DNA of 39,170 nt from CAADGL01 sp964643885 (GCA_964643885.1 CAZXUI010000040.1:1-39170), one strand, 5' to 3'; positions 30,422 to 39,170 are shown, numbered from the stretch's first letter. Translations and numbers: made by a program. The notes: a model not told the origin generated them from the sequence alone.

Positions 30422-31924
30422 CTACGTGATGCCGTAGCGCGGCGCGAACTTGCCGTGCAGGTAGGCCGCGAAGGGTTCGTGCGAGAGCGGCCGGCCGGTG
30501 ACGGTCTGCACCAGCTCGCCGGCGCGGTAGCGCATTCCGTGGCGGTGGATTTTCTCGCGAAGCCAGTCGAGCAGCCCGCCGAAGCGGCCGGCGCGGAATT
30601 CGGCGTCGAGGTCGCCCAGCTCGCGGCGGGCGGTCTCGAAGAACTGGGCGGCGTAGAGGTTGCCGAGGGCGTAGGTGGGGAAATAGCCGAAGTAGCCGGA
30701 GCTCCAGTGGATGTCCTGAAGGCAGCCGCGGGCGTCATCGGGCGGCGAGAGGCCGAGCAGCGAATTGGAGCCGTCATTCCATGCGGCGGGCAGGTCGGCC
30801 GCGGCGAGTCGGCCGGCGATCAGGTCGCGCTCGAGGCCGAAGCGGAGAATGATGTGCAGGCCGTACGTCACCTCGTCGGCCTCGACGCGGATGAAGGAGG
30901 GCTCGACGGTGTTAATGGCGAAGTACCAGTCGTCGAGCGACACGTCGGCCAGCGCTGGAAAGTGCTGCTGAAGCGGGGCGAAAAAGTGCTCCCAGAAGGG
31001 GCGCGAGCGGCCGACGAAGTTCTCCCACATGCGGGATTGCGATTCGTGAATGCCGAGGGAGACGGCGCTGGCCGCGGGTGTGGCGACGAAGCGGGGATCG
31101 AGGCCCTGCTCGTAGAGGGCGTGGCCGGTTTCGTGGAGCGTGCCGAAGAGCGATTCGTTGAGGGCGTGCTCGTTGTAGCGGGTGGTGAAGCGCACGTCGA
31201 GCGGGCTGATGCCGGTGGAGAAGGGGTGGGTGGAGACGTCCATGCGGCCGGCCTGGAAATCGAAGCCCACCTGCTGCGCGATCAGGCGGTTGAAGCGCTC
31301 CTGGGCGTCGCGCGGGAAGTTGCGCGTCAGGATGGAGCGGTCGGGGCGGCGCGGGGCTGATTTGATCGCATCGAGCAGCGGGACGAGCTCGGCGCGGACG
31401 CGGTCGAAAATTGCGGCGATCTGCGAGGCGCGGGCGCCGGGCTCGTACTCATCGAGCAGCGCGTCGTAGGGCTCTTCCTGCCAGCCGAGCAGCTCGGCCT
31501 GGCGGCGCTTCAGGTCGAGCATCTTCTCGAGCATCGGGGCGAAGAGCGCGAAATTCGACTCGCGGCGGGCTCCGGCCCAGGCGGACTTGGCCAGGGCGCT
31601 GGTGCGGGCCAGCTCCTCGACCAGGCTGCCGGGCAGCCGCACGGCGCGGCCGCGCAGGCGGTGCATCTCGCGCACGATGGTTTCGGCGGCCGAGTCGTCC
31701 TCGACGCCGTCGCGCTCGACCTGCTGGAGCAGCCGGCCGAACTCGTCGCTGGTGAGCTTTTGATGTGCGAGGGCGGCGATGCGGGCGAGCTGCTCGGCGC
31801 GAAAGTCGGTGCCGCGCGGCGGCATCATGACTTCCTGATCCCAGTCGAGCAGGCGCTCGATGGATTCGAGGACGTGGATTTCGCGAACGGCGGAGACGAA
31901 TTGATCGAAAAGCTGCGGGTTCAT
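30422..31924 (-). CDS. M32-family metallocarboxypeptidase (carboxypeptidase Taq-like)
   Basis: A 500-residue zinc carboxypeptidase that removes C-terminal amino acids from peptides in the cytoplasm. The zinc site is HETGH (His264, Glu265, His268) with the third ligand Glu294 in IHESQSR. The M32 signatures DPRF (276-279) and FIRVEADEVTYGLHIILRF are intact, and length is typical (about 500). The ATG at 31924 has AGAGGAA upstream. It follows a small LigD-type gene by 57 nt on the same strand. Together with the M3 peptidase it suggests active peptide turnover. Confidence 0.96.
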   Translation of the reverse strand: MNPQLFDQFVSAVREIHVLESIERLLDWDQEVMMPPRGTDFRAEQLARIAALAHQKLTSDEFGRLLQQVERDGVEDDSAAETIVREMHRLRGRAVRLPGSLVEELARTSALAKSAWAGARRESNFALFAPMLEKMLDLKRRQAELLGWQEEPYDALLDEYEPGARASQIAAIFDRVRAELVPLLDAIKSAPRRPDRSILTRNFPRDAQERFNRLIAQQVGFDFQAGRMDVSTHPFSTGISPLDVRFTTRYNEHALNESLFGTLHETGHALYEQGLDPRFVATPAASAVSLGIHESQSRMWENFVGRSRPFWEHFFAPLQQHFPALADVSLDDWYFAINTVEPSFIRVEADEVTYGLHIILRFGLERDLIAGRLAAADLPAAWNDGSNSLLGLSPPDDARGCLQDIHWSSGYFGYFPTYALGNLYAAQFFETARRELGDLDAEFRAGRFGGLLDWLREKIHRHGMRYRAGELVQTVTGRPLSHEPFAAYLHGKFAPRYGIT

Positions 31925-31981
31925 CGGTTCCTCTTGTCGGGCCGTCGAGCGTCGTCGACGGCGCGCTGCTGCGATCCTCGT

Positions 31982-32335
31982 TCAATGCTCGATCCGAGCC
32001 ATCCGGCCGGCCTGGCCGGGGTCGGCAGGCAACTCGAAGCGGCCGCGCAGATGGCGGCCGGCCAGGGCGACCTCGACGCGGCGATCGCCGGTCTCGCGGG
32101 CGGCGCTGGGGCCGCGGTCGAGCCGCCGGACACTGCCGCGACCGCCGCTGATCGGGCCCTCATAGTCCAGATAGCGGTGGCGATGTTCGGCGATTCGCTC
32201 GGCCGGGAGCGGCAGCGGCGCTCCGAGCGGGCTGGCCGCGAGGCGCCAGGTGGCCAGGCGCTCGGCGCCGGGCAGCTCGACGAGCAGGTCCCAGTGAGTT
32301 CCCTGGCAAGTTTCATGCTCGAGCAGGGCGAACAT
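31982..32335 (-). CDS. Stand-alone LigD-type 3'-phosphoesterase domain protein
   Basis: A 117-residue protein matching the small N-terminal phosphoesterase domain of bacterial NHEJ ligase D (annotated as DNA polymerase ligase N-terminal domain). The family pattern is visible: FALLEHE, then HWDLLVE (His14, Asp16), LATWRL, the RYLDYEGPISGGRG segment and a final short barrel (VEVALAGRHLRGRFELP). Stand-alone copies are common in planctomycetes (family knowledge); they may trim 3' ends in DNA repair, but activity is not shown. The ATG at 32335 is an inference: the ribosome site is weak and the frame is open upstream, so a few more residues are possible. No Ku or ligase gene is nearby. Confidence 0.75.
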   Translation of the reverse strand: MFALLEHETCQGTHWDLLVELPGAERLATWRLAASPLGAPLPLPAERIAEHRHRYLDYEGPISGGRGSVRRLDRGPSAARETGDRRVEVALAGRHLRGRFELPADPGQAGRMARIEH

Positions 32336-32403
32336 GTCCCGCGGAGCCCCTTTTTCGTCGAGATTGCTGCGGGTAAGCTCCCGGCTCCTCCGCGAGGAGC
32401 AGG

Positions 32404-33087
32404 ATGCCCAGCGAGATGGTAATCGCGACGCCGACAAACCGGTATCCGGCGCTGGCCACGGCCCGGCTGGTGGTGCTGTGCGCGTCGCCGCTGATCGTGC
32501 TGGGGGCGGTCTGGTGGGGGGTGAACTGGCTGCTGCTGACGCCGGCCGTGCCGGACGCGAGGACAGATGCGGCGGCGGTGGTTCGGTTCGCGGTTTCCGA
32601 CCGGGGGCTGCCGCGGCTGAGCGCGGCCGCGGCGCAGGAGCTGATTCGGCAGCAGTTCGAGCGGATGCTGGAGGACGGGGCGTATCGCGAGCAGGTGGCG
32701 GCGACCGTGCGGCGGCTGCCGAGCGACGAACAGAAGGCACTTCAGACGCACGTGATCGCGGCGATCAAGCCGCTGGTGATGGCGGATGTGGAGCGGTTTC
32801 ACGCGCTGTCGGGTTCGCAGCGCGACGCGTTCGTCGATGAGCGGATCGTGAACTACGTCCGCATGAGCCGGCGGATTCAGGCGGCGGGCGTCGACAAGGC
32901 GGTCTTCGTGAAGGCGATGCCGGATCAGCAGCGGCTGCTGGCGATGCTGGTCGCGAACACGACGGAGCAGGAGCGGGCGGCGGCGCTCGCGTTCGCGGCG
33001 GCGTACGCGGCGCGGCTGGAGGAGATCCTGGCCAGCGAGGCGCTGCGGAGCGAATTCGAACAGCGGATCGCGAGCGCCGCTCCCTAG
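32404..33087 (+). CDS. Membrane-anchored helical protein of unknown function
   Basis: A 227-residue protein with one N-terminal membrane helix (about 20-47) and a highly helical, Ala/Arg/Gln-rich domain facing the periplasm. No family motif recognised. GAGGAGCAGG lies immediately before the ATG. It is divergent from the LigD-type gene (68-bp gap) and precedes the PhoD gene by 56 bp. That gap holds the palindrome GCGGCCGGCCGC (33093-33104) nested within AGTCCG/CGGACT arms, which could be a processing or partial termination hairpin. Confidence 0.7.
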   Translation: MPSEMVIATPTNRYPALATARLVVLCASPLIVLGAVWWGVNWLLLTPAVPDARTDAAAVVRFAVSDRGLPRLSAAAAQELIRQQFERMLEDGAYREQVAATVRRLPSDEQKALQTHVIAAIKPLVMADVERFHALSGSQRDAFVDERIVNYVRMSRRIQAAGVDKAVFVKAMPDQQRLLAMLVANTTEQERAAALAFAAAYAARLEEILASEALRSEFEQRIASAAP

Positions 33088-33143
33088 TCCGTGCGGCCGG
33101 CCGCGACACGCCGGACTCAGTCATCCACTCGGAGGGGTTCTCG

Positions 33144-35411
33144 ATGAATGCACCGCGGGTGCGAATCGCGCGAAGCCTGGCGACGCTGGCGACGGCGCTG
33201 CTGCTGGCGGGCGAGCGGCCGGCGGCCGGCGCGGACGAGGTGGTGCTGCGATTCGAGACGAGCACGGCCGCGATGGTGCACTCGCACTGGCCTCAGGAGC
33301 CGCGCGAGGAGCTGGTCGGGCGGGTCGTGCAGGCGGACCAGATCACGGTCGACGGCCTGGATCCGTTTCTGTTCGGCGGGCGGGTGCAAGGATTGCTGCG
33401 ATTCGACGGGCTGGTGGGCGACGGGGCCGGTCAGATCGCGCCGGGGTCGCGCGTCGTCTCGGCGCGGTTGCGGCTGGTGACCACGAATCCGGGCGACGGG
33501 GCGGATCTGCATCGATTGCTCGTTCCATTTGACGAGCTGGCAACGTGGGGCGGCTTCGAAGGCGGCGTGCAGGCGGATGATGCGGAGTCGGTGTCGCTGG
33601 CGGAGGCGTCGGTGCGGCGCGTGCGCCGCGGCGTGACGGAGATCGACGTAACCGCGTCCGTGCAGGCGTGGGCCGATGGCGCGGCGAATCACGGCTGGCT
33701 GCTGCGGCCGGTGAGCGGACTGGACGGGTGGGACTTCTGGATCGGCTCGGCGGTTGAGGCGGAGAATCGGCCGGTGCTGTCGGTCGTGATCGAGTCGGAG
33801 GGCGATTCGCTGATCGTCGCGGCCGGCGACGTGACGGACGGCCACGTCGTGCTCTGGGCGAAGGCGACGACGGACGGGCCGCTGGTTTTCCAGATGTCGC
33901 CGGAGCCCGACTTCGACACGCTGCTCGTCGAGGAGCTGCTCGACGTGGCCGATCCGCTCGTTCCCGCGAAACTGATCGTCGAGGGGCTGGCGAGCGGGCA
34001 GACGTACTACTACCGCGCGACCGATGCGGCCGGGCGGAGCGCGAGCGGTGTGTTTCGCACGGCGGCGGCGGCGGGCGAGGGGCGCGGGCTGCGTTTCGGC
34101 GTGACGGGGGACTGGCGGGGTGAATTGAATCCCTATCCGGCGATCTCGAACATGGCGGAGGCGGAGCTGGACCTGCTGATCGCGCTGGGGGACACGATCT
34201 ACGCGGATGTGCCGTCGCCGGCGGTGCCGGTCGCGCAGTGCGTTACGCTCGAGGAATTCCGCCGCAAGCATGCCGAGCCGCTGGCAGCGCGGTTCGGGGT
34301 CGCGAGCTGGGCACAGGTGCGCAGCGCGACGACGATCCTGGCGACGATCGACGATCACGAGGTGACGAATGACTTCGCCGGTGGTGTGTCTCCGGCCAGC
34401 GACCCGCGCTTCGCCGCGTTCGCCGACGATTTCATCAACCAGACCGAGCTGTTCGACAACGGGATGCAGGCTTTCGTCGAGTATCACCCGATCGAGGACG
34501 AGCTCTACGCAGCCACGGGCGACCCGGTCGTGGACGGGCGGCGGAAGCTCTATCGCGCCCGGCGTTTCGGCGACGATGCGGCGATCTTCGTGCTCGACGC
34601 CCGCAGCTTTCGCGACGAGCCGATCGCCGACGTGCGCGACGTGGGGGCGCTGCTGAACATCGAGCGGTTCCGGGCGGAGGCGTTCACGCCGGAGCGAACG
34701 ATGCTGGGCCGGCCGCAGTTCGACGAGCTGTCGGCGGACCTGCTGGCGGCGGAGCAGGCGGGGGTGACCTGGAAGTTCGTGCTCGTGCCGGAGCCGATCC
34801 AGAATCTCGGGCCGCTGGCGGCGGCCGACCGCTTCGAGGGTTACGCCTGGGAGCGCACGCGGCTGCTGCGCTTCATCGCCGAGAACGGCATTCGGAACGT
34901 GGTCTTCATCGCGGCCGACATTCACTGCACGATCATCAACAACCTGCAATACCAGCTCGAGCACGGGGGGCGGCAGATGGACGTGGCCGCGTGGGAGATT
35001 ACGACCGGCGCGGTCGCGTATGCGGCGCCGTTCGGGCCGACGGTCGTCGAGATCGCCTCGTCGATTCCGGTTTTCGGGCCGATCTTCGAGCTGATCTATC
35101 AAACACAGGACCGGCGGGGGCGTGACGAGATGCTCACGGGCGGGATGGATTTCCTGCTGGACCGGTGGGGGTATGACCGGATCGGGCTGGATGGATCGGG
35201 TCTGCCGGCGCGGCTGACGGCCGGCGGGTGGACGTCGCTGCATACCTACGGCTGGACGCTCTTCGAGGTCGATGCGCAGACGCAGGAGCTGACCGTGACG
35301 ACGTACGGGATCGACTGGTACGACGAGACGGAGCTGCTGGCCGACCCGGCGGAGGTTCTCTGCCGTGAGCCGCAGGTCGTTTCGCGCGTGGTCGTGCAGG
35401 CAGCGCCGTAG
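33144..35411 (+). CDS. DNRLRE-PhoD fusion: secreted alkaline phosphatase/phosphodiesterase
   Basis: A 755-residue secreted protein. The signal peptide covers about residues 1-30. Residues of about 32-217 form a DNRLRE-type beta-sandwich (SARLRLVTTNPGDGADLHRL, then WADGAANHGWLLRP and WDFWIGSA). Residues of about 222-305 form a small fibronectin-like domain, as in PhoD proteins. The PhoD metallophosphatase core starts near 315, with metal ligands in TGDW (Asp323), GDTIYAD (Asp350), DDHE (Asp403, His405) and AADIHC (Asp592, His594). PhoD enzymes release phosphate from organic phosphomonoesters and diesters using Ca and Fe. The N-terminal module may bind surface polymers. GGAGGGG precedes the ATG. 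No Pho box was recognised. Confidence 0.92.
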   Translation: MNAPRVRIARSLATLATALLLAGERPAAGADEVVLRFETSTAAMVHSHWPQEPREELVGRVVQADQITVDGLDPFLFGGRVQGLLRFDGLVGDGAGQIAPGSRVVSARLRLVTTNPGDGADLHRLLVPFDELATWGGFEGGVQADDAESVSLAEASVRRVRRGVTEIDVTASVQAWADGAANHGWLLRPVSGLDGWDFWIGSAVEAENRPVLSVVIESEGDSLIVAAGDVTDGHVVLWAKATTDGPLVFQMSPEPDFDTLLVEELLDVADPLVPAKLIVEGLASGQTYYYRATDAAGRSASGVFRTAAAAGEGRGLRFGVTGDWRGELNPYPAISNMAEAELDLLIALGDTIYADVPSPAVPVAQCVTLEEFRRKHAEPLAARFGVASWAQVRSATTILATIDDHEVTNDFAGGVSPASDPRFAAFADDFINQTELFDNGMQAFVEYHPIEDELYAATGDPVVDGRRKLYRARRFGDDAAIFVLDARSFRDEPIADVRDVGALLNIERFRAEAFTPERTMLGRPQFDELSADLLAAEQAGVTWKFVLVPEPIQNLGPLAAADRFEGYAWERTRLLRFIAENGIRNVVFIAADIHCTIINNLQYQLEHGGRQMDVAAWEITTGAVAYAAPFGPTVVEIASSIPVFGPIFELIYQTQDRRGRDEMLTGGMDFLLDRWGYDRIGLDGSGLPARLTAGGWTSLHTYGWTLFEVDAQTQELTVTTYGIDWYDETELLADPAEVLCREPQVVSRVVVQAAP

Positions 35412-35534
35412 GGCGGCGGGGCGTGTTTGCGGGGGTGCCGGGGGCAATTTGCAGGGGTGCTGGGCGGCAGGTAGGATCGCGGGTTTCAGCGACAAGCAGC
35501 GGGGGAAGCGGCGTGGCGAGTCGAGGTGATCACG

Positions 35535-38500
35535 ATGCGGGCGAAGGTCTCCGAGCAGCAGGTCGAGCAACTGACCCGCCAGCTCGGTTCGGAGATGCTC
35601 GAGCGGATTCGCGGCAGCAAGCCATCGATCTTCCGGGCCCAGTGGTGGGAGGAACGGCTGCTCGAGCAGTGCATGCAGAACGAGTGGCTGAAGGTGCAGG
35701 CCTTCCGCTTCATCGACGTGCTGCCGACGCTCCGCGGCCGGAGCGAAATCGCCCGCCATCTGCGTGAGTATTTCTCCGATCTGCCGGACGCCGGCGGCCG
35801 CAACGGGCAGGGAAACGGCCATCACGCGTCGCCCGGGCACGGTGGCCGCGGGGGCGACGGGGGCGACGGGGGCCACGGGGGCGGCGGGCGCGAGCGGCGG
35901 CGGGCGGCGCAGCAGGCGGCGCTGGCGGAGCTGGACGGCGGCGACGACCGTTTCGTGCAGTGGGTCGCGCGGACGATGAGTTTCGAACGGCCGGACTCGC
36001 TGCGGGCGGCGTTCTTTTCGTGGCTGGCGTGGACGGCGGCGACGAAGATGGCGCATCGCTTCATCGCCGGCTCGACGCCGCGCGAGGCGGAGCGGGTGGT
36101 TCGCGGGATGCGCGACCAGCAGCTCGGCTTCACGATGGATGTGCTGGGCGAGGCGGCTCTCTCCGAGCGCGAGGCGCAGCACTATCAGCAGATTTATCTG
36201 GACCTGATCCGGGCGCTGCCGCGCGATGCGGCCGGCTGGCCGGCGGTGCCGCTGATCGACGAGGCGGACGGCCGGCCGCTGCCGCGGGTGAACGTGTCGG
36301 TCAAGCTCACGTCGCTGTTTTCGCAGTGCGACGCGATCGATCCGGAAGGCACGAAGCGGGCGGTCAAGGAGCGGCTGCGGCCGCTGCTGCGGGAGGGGAT
36401 GGCGTCGGGCTGCCATATTCACATCGACATGGAGCACTACGCGATCAAGCAGCTCACGCTGGAGCTGTGCCGCGAGGTCTTCATGGAGGACGAGTTCCGC
36501 GACTATCCGCACTTCGGCGTGGTGCTCCAGGCGTATCTGAAGGAGTGCGAGCGCGACGTGGCCGAGCTGATCGAGTGGTGCAAGCAGCGCGGCACGCCGG
36601 TCTGGGTGCGGCTGGTCAAGGGTGCCTACTGGGATACCGAGAGCGTGCTGGCGGACCAGTATCACTGGCCGTGGCCGGTCTGGGAGCAGAAGTGGCAGTC
36701 GGACGCGTGCTATGAGCGTGTTTCGCGGATGCTGCTGGCGAACCACAAGCACATATACACGGCCTTCGGCAGTCACAACGTTCGCAGCCTGGCGCATGCG
36801 ATGGCGCTGCGGAAGCTCTGGGATGTGCCGGGATATGCTTTCGAGCTTCAGATGCTCTATGGCATGGGCGATCCGATCAAGCAGGCGGCCGTGGAGATGC
36901 GGCAGCGCTGCCGCGTATACACGCCCTACGGCGAGCTGCTGCCCGGCATGGCCTACCTGATCCGCCGGCTGCTGGAGAACACCGCCAACGAGTCGTTCCT
37001 GCGGCACAGCGTCGATGAGAACGCGCCGGTGGACGAGCTGCTGCGCAATCCGGACCAGATCGGCCGCGAGACGCCGCCGTTCGAGCGGGCGCCGATCGTC
37101 AAGTTCGAATTCGGGGAACCGATCATGGATCCGTTCGAGAATGTTCCGAACACCGACTTTTCGCAGGCCGAGAATCGCCGCCGCATGAGCGAGGCGATCG
37201 AGAAGTGGAAGGGGCGGCTGGGCCGCGAGTATCCGCTGGTGATCGGCGGGCAGCGCGTCACGACCGGGCAGTGGAAGGATTCGCTCAATCCTTCGCGGCC
37301 GAAGGAGGTCGTCGGGCGGTTCGCGATGGCGGATGCGGCCGCGGCGGAGCGGGCGATCGAGACGGCGCATGCGGCGTTTGTCTCGTGGCGGCGGGTGGAG
37401 CCGCACGAGCGGGCCGAGTATCTGTTCCGGGTTGCGGAGCTGATGAAGCAGCGGCGATTCGAGCTGGCGGCGCTTCAGACGCTCGAGTGCGGCAAGCCCT
37501 GGCGCGAGGCGGACGCGGACGTCTCCGAGGCGATCGATTTCTGCGAGTATTACGGCAAGGAGATGATCCGCATCTGCGAGAACGTGCGCCGCCGCGACGT
37601 GCCGGGGGAGACGAATGAGTATTTCTATGCGCCGCGCGGGGTCGTGGCGGTGATCAGCCCGTGGAATTTTCCGCTGGCGATTCTGACGGGGATGGCGACG
37701 GCGGCGCTGGTGACGGGCAACACGGTGATCATGAAGCCGGCTGAGCCGGCGACGGTGATCTGCGCGGGGCTGATGGAGCTGTTCGAGGAGGCGGGGCTGC
37801 CGCCCGGTGTGCTGAACTTCGTTCCGGGGCGCGGGTCGATCATCGGCGAGATGATGGTCAAGCACCCGAAGGTGGCGATGATCGCCTTCACGGGCTCGCG
37901 CGAGGTGGGCTGCCGCATCAATCGCGAGGCGGCCGGCGTGCTCACGGTTCAGCCGGCGCTCAAGAAGGTGATCGCGGAAATGGGCGGCAAGAACGCGACG
38001 ATCGTCGATGCGGACGCGGACCTGGACGAGGCGATCAAGGGCGTGGTCTACAGCGCGTTCGGCTATGCGGGCCAGAAGTGCTCCGCCTCGTCGCGCGCCA
38101 TCGTGCTCGAGCCGGTGTACGAGCGTTTCGTCGAGCGGCTGGTGGAGGCGTCGCGCTCGGTGCAGGTCGGGCCGGCCGACGATCCCGGCACGTTCGTTCC
38201 GCCGGTGATCGATGAGGCGGCGTACAAGTCGATCCGCGGGTATATCGAGATCGGCAAGAGCGAGGCGACCTGTGCGCTCGAGGTGGATGTGCGCGAGCTG
38301 ATCGAGCGTACGGGCGGCGGCTACTACATCGGTCCGACGATCTTCACCGACGTCGCGCCCGACGCGCGCGTGGCGCAGGAGGAGATCTTCGGGCCGGTGC
38401 TGGCGGTGGTTCGCGCGCGCGACATGGCCCACGCGATCGAGATTTTCAACGGGACGGATTTCGCCCTGACGGGCGGCATCTTCAGCCGCAGCCCGGCCCA

Positions 38501-38732
38501 TATCGAGCTGGCCCGGGCGGAGTGCGAGTGCGGCAATTTCTACATCAACCGCAAGATCTCCGGGGCGCTGGTCGACTTGCAGCCTTTCGGCGGCTTCAAG
38601 ATGAGCGGCATCGGCAGCAAGGCCGGCGGGCCGGACTATCTGATTCAGTTCTGCGAGCCACGGACGGTGACGGAGAACACGCTGCGGCGGGGCTTCGCCC
38701 CCAGCGAGCAGGTGGCCGAAGTGCTCGGCTAG
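35535..38732 (+). CDS. putA: Bifunctional proline dehydrogenase / L-glutamate gamma-semialdehyde dehydrogenase
   Basis: A 1065-residue PutA-type enzyme oxidising proline to glutamate. The N-terminal half is the FAD-binding proline dehydrogenase barrel: RLVKGAYWDTE (359-369) and RRLLENTANESF (477-488). The C-terminal half is an aldehyde dehydrogenase with ISPWNFP (Asn711), FTGSREVG, AEMGGKN (Glu815) and catalytic Cys849 in AGQKCS. There is no DNA-binding N-terminus, so it should not act as its own repressor. A Gly/His/Asp-rich segment of about 30 residues (91-120), encoded partly by a 9-bp tandem repeat, interrupts the region before the barrel. ATG 35535 is preferred, with GAGGTGA just upstream; the in-frame GTG at 35526 is less likely. 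Confidence 0.95.
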   Translation: MRAKVSEQQVEQLTRQLGSEMLERIRGSKPSIFRAQWWEERLLEQCMQNEWLKVQAFRFIDVLPTLRGRSEIARHLREYFSDLPDAGGRNGQGNGHHASPGHGGRGGDGGDGGHGGGGRERRRAAQQAALAELDGGDDRFVQWVARTMSFERPDSLRAAFFSWLAWTAATKMAHRFIAGSTPREAERVVRGMRDQQLGFTMDVLGEAALSEREAQHYQQIYLDLIRALPRDAAGWPAVPLIDEADGRPLPRVNVSVKLTSLFSQCDAIDPEGTKRAVKERLRPLLREGMASGCHIHIDMEHYAIKQLTLELCREVFMEDEFRDYPHFGVVLQAYLKECERDVAELIEWCKQRGTPVWVRLVKGAYWDTESVLADQYHWPWPVWEQKWQSDACYERVSRMLLANHKHIYTAFGSHNVRSLAHAMALRKLWDVPGYAFELQMLYGMGDPIKQAAVEMRQRCRVYTPYGELLPGMAYLIRRLLENTANESFLRHSVDENAPVDELLRNPDQIGRETPPFERAPIVKFEFGEPIMDPFENVPNTDFSQAENRRRMSEAIEKWKGRLGREYPLVIGGQRVTTGQWKDSLNPSRPKEVVGRFAMADAAAAERAIETAHAAFVSWRRVEPHERAEYLFRVAELMKQRRFELAALQTLECGKPWREADADVSEAIDFCEYYGKEMIRICENVRRRDVPGETNEYFYAPRGVVAVISPWNFPLAILTGMATAALVTGNTVIMKPAEPATVICAGLMELFEEAGLPPGVLNFVPGRGSIIGEMMVKHPKVAMIAFTGSREVGCRINREAAGVLTVQPALKKVIAEMGGKNATIVDADADLDEAIKGVVYSAFGYAGQKCSASSRAIVLEPVYERFVERLVEASRSVQVGPADDPGTFVPPVIDEAAYKSIRGYIEIGKSEATCALEVDVRELIERTGGGYYIGPTIFTDVAPDARVAQEEIFGPVLAVVRARDMAHAIEIFNGTDFALTGGIFSRSPAHIELARAECECGNFYINRKISGALVDLQPFGGFKMSGIGSKAGGPDYLIQFCEPRTVTENTLRRGFAPSEQVAEVLG
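35850..35885 (+). repeat. 9-bp tandem repeat inside putA
   Basis: Four head-to-tail copies of a 9-bp unit: GGGGGCGAC twice, then GGGGGCCAC and GGGGGCGGC. In frame they encode repeats of Gly-Gly-X, with X being Asp, Asp, His and Gly. Length variation by slippage would stay in frame. Confidence 0.9.
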
Positions 38733-38807
38733 TGATGTCAGTCGTGGATACCGCATCTCGGCTCCGAGAGCGCGGGTCACTCGTCGGACGCGGCTCGGGG
38801 CGAGTTG

Positions 38808-38831
38808 CGGGCGGGACTGCGGCGCTCCCAA
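38808..38831. repeat. Degenerate copy of the intergenic GCGGGCGGGAC repeat
   Basis: TTGCGGGCGGGAC here is identical over 13 bp to the hairpin unit near 13949-13961. It sits in the 299-bp gap after putA (38733-39031), which otherwise holds only a short hairpin TCTCG-GCTC-CGAGA (38756-38769) and the promoter candidate at 38919. Confidence 0.5.
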
Positions 38832-38918
38832 AGTTTGAGACCATCGACCAGTTGCACCGGCGCTGGGCGGTCCCTCGGCCGGCGGGTACGATCGTCGCCG
38901 CGTCGGGCCAACTCAAGG

Positions 38919-38947
38919 TTGACTTCATTATCAGTCGGATGTACCAT
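38919..38947 (+). promoter_or_regulatory. Promoter candidate of the last gene
   Basis: TTGACT (38919-38924, five of six) and TACCAT (38942-38947, four of six) are separated by exactly 17 bp in an AT-richer patch. Transcription from about 38954 would give a leader of about 78 nt before the GTG at 39032. Confidence 0.5.
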
Positions 38948-39031
38948 ATGGGGCTCGAAATAGAGACTCTTCGGCCGGCAGCTTTTTGTTAGGGTGCCCG
39001 GCCCGGGTTACAGCCATCTGGAGTCGGGGCG

Positions 39032-39170
39032 GTGGCGAAGAAGGCAGCCAAAAAGAAGGCGGGGAAGTCAACTCCGGCGGCCCGCAGGAAAGCCAAGGGC
39101 GCGGCGGCGGGGCGTGGCTCGGACGCGGCGGGCCGCGCGACCTCGCGAATCTGCGCGACGGCGTCATGGC
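39032..39170 (+). CDS. Start of a Lys/Ala-rich protein, cut by the window edge
   Basis: An open frame from GTG 39032 to the end of the window, 46 codons. GGAG lies about 9 nt upstream and a promoter candidate about 85 nt upstream. The visible part begins MAKKAAKKKAGKS and is Lys/Ala/Arg-rich, like the basic disordered N-terminal tails of many planctomycete proteins that bind nucleic acid. The functional domain lies beyond the edge, so no family can be named. It could also be a spurious frame, but the promoter and ribosome site argue for a gene. Confidence 0.55.
   Translation, partial: MAKKAAKKKAGKSTPAARRKAKGAAAGRGSDAAGRATSRICATASW

Noticed and set aside
33117..38831. A 1904-codon open frame on the minus strand
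   Set aside because: It lies opposite the PhoD and PutA genes, which have clear catalytic motifs. Its translation is Arg/His/Pro-rich and without domains.

Overview
The window is very GC-rich (clearly above 60 % by eye, with G or C at most third codon positions). Three features together point to a planctomycete (Planctomycetota, possibly Phycisphaerae): an exosortase with a PEP-CTERM protein, many secreted or lipoprotein-type proteins with no clear family, and intergenic copies of hairpin repeats built around 'acgggcg..cgcccgt'. The phylum is an inference, because the window holds no rRNA or other marker gene.

Layout. (1) 1-845: the end of a 28-bp palindrome-rich tandem repeat, then a leftward NeuD/PglD-type sugar O/N-acetyltransferase. 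(2) 1315-11968: five rightward genes forming an exopolysaccharide/exosortase locus. They encode a Wza-like outer-membrane export lipoprotein, an exosortase with an intact Cys/Arg/His triad, a separate EpsI-like partner, a 1576-residue membrane-anchored TPR protein, and a Wzz/BY-kinase fusion. A sigma70-like promoter and a leader hairpin precede the first gene, and a terminator-like double hairpin lies before the kinase gene. (3) 12091-18528: truA and an overlapping pteridine-reductase-like SDR, a repeat-filled gap, a secreted TPR protein overlapping a lipoprotein gene, then glyA overlapping another putative lipoprotein gene. (4) 18809-25637: a leftward M3 peptidase, a rightward secreted cytochrome b562-like protein, and a leftward pair made of a PDZ/TPR-like membrane protein and hutH (4-nt overlap). 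(5) 25712-30325: a LOG-family protein, an amidohydrolase, a lipoprotein, an unassigned 425-residue protein and a PEP-CTERM protein followed by a strong terminator. (6) 30422-38732: a leftward pair (stand-alone LigD-type phosphoesterase domain, M32 carboxypeptidase), then a rightward membrane protein, a DNRLRE-PhoD phosphatase and a bifunctional PutA. The window ends in the start of a Lys/Ala-rich protein.

Two themes emerge. One is envelope building: region 2 makes and exports a polysaccharide and should process PEP-CTERM proteins, of which the only visible one is the 232-residue protein about 25 kb downstream. The other is scavenging of protein, amino acids and phosphate: M3 and M32 peptidases, HutH, PutA, SHMT and PhoD. 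The most notable system is the exosortase locus with its separate EpsI gene, giant TPR protein and remote substrate. No tRNA, rRNA, CRISPR array, transposase or phage gene was seen.
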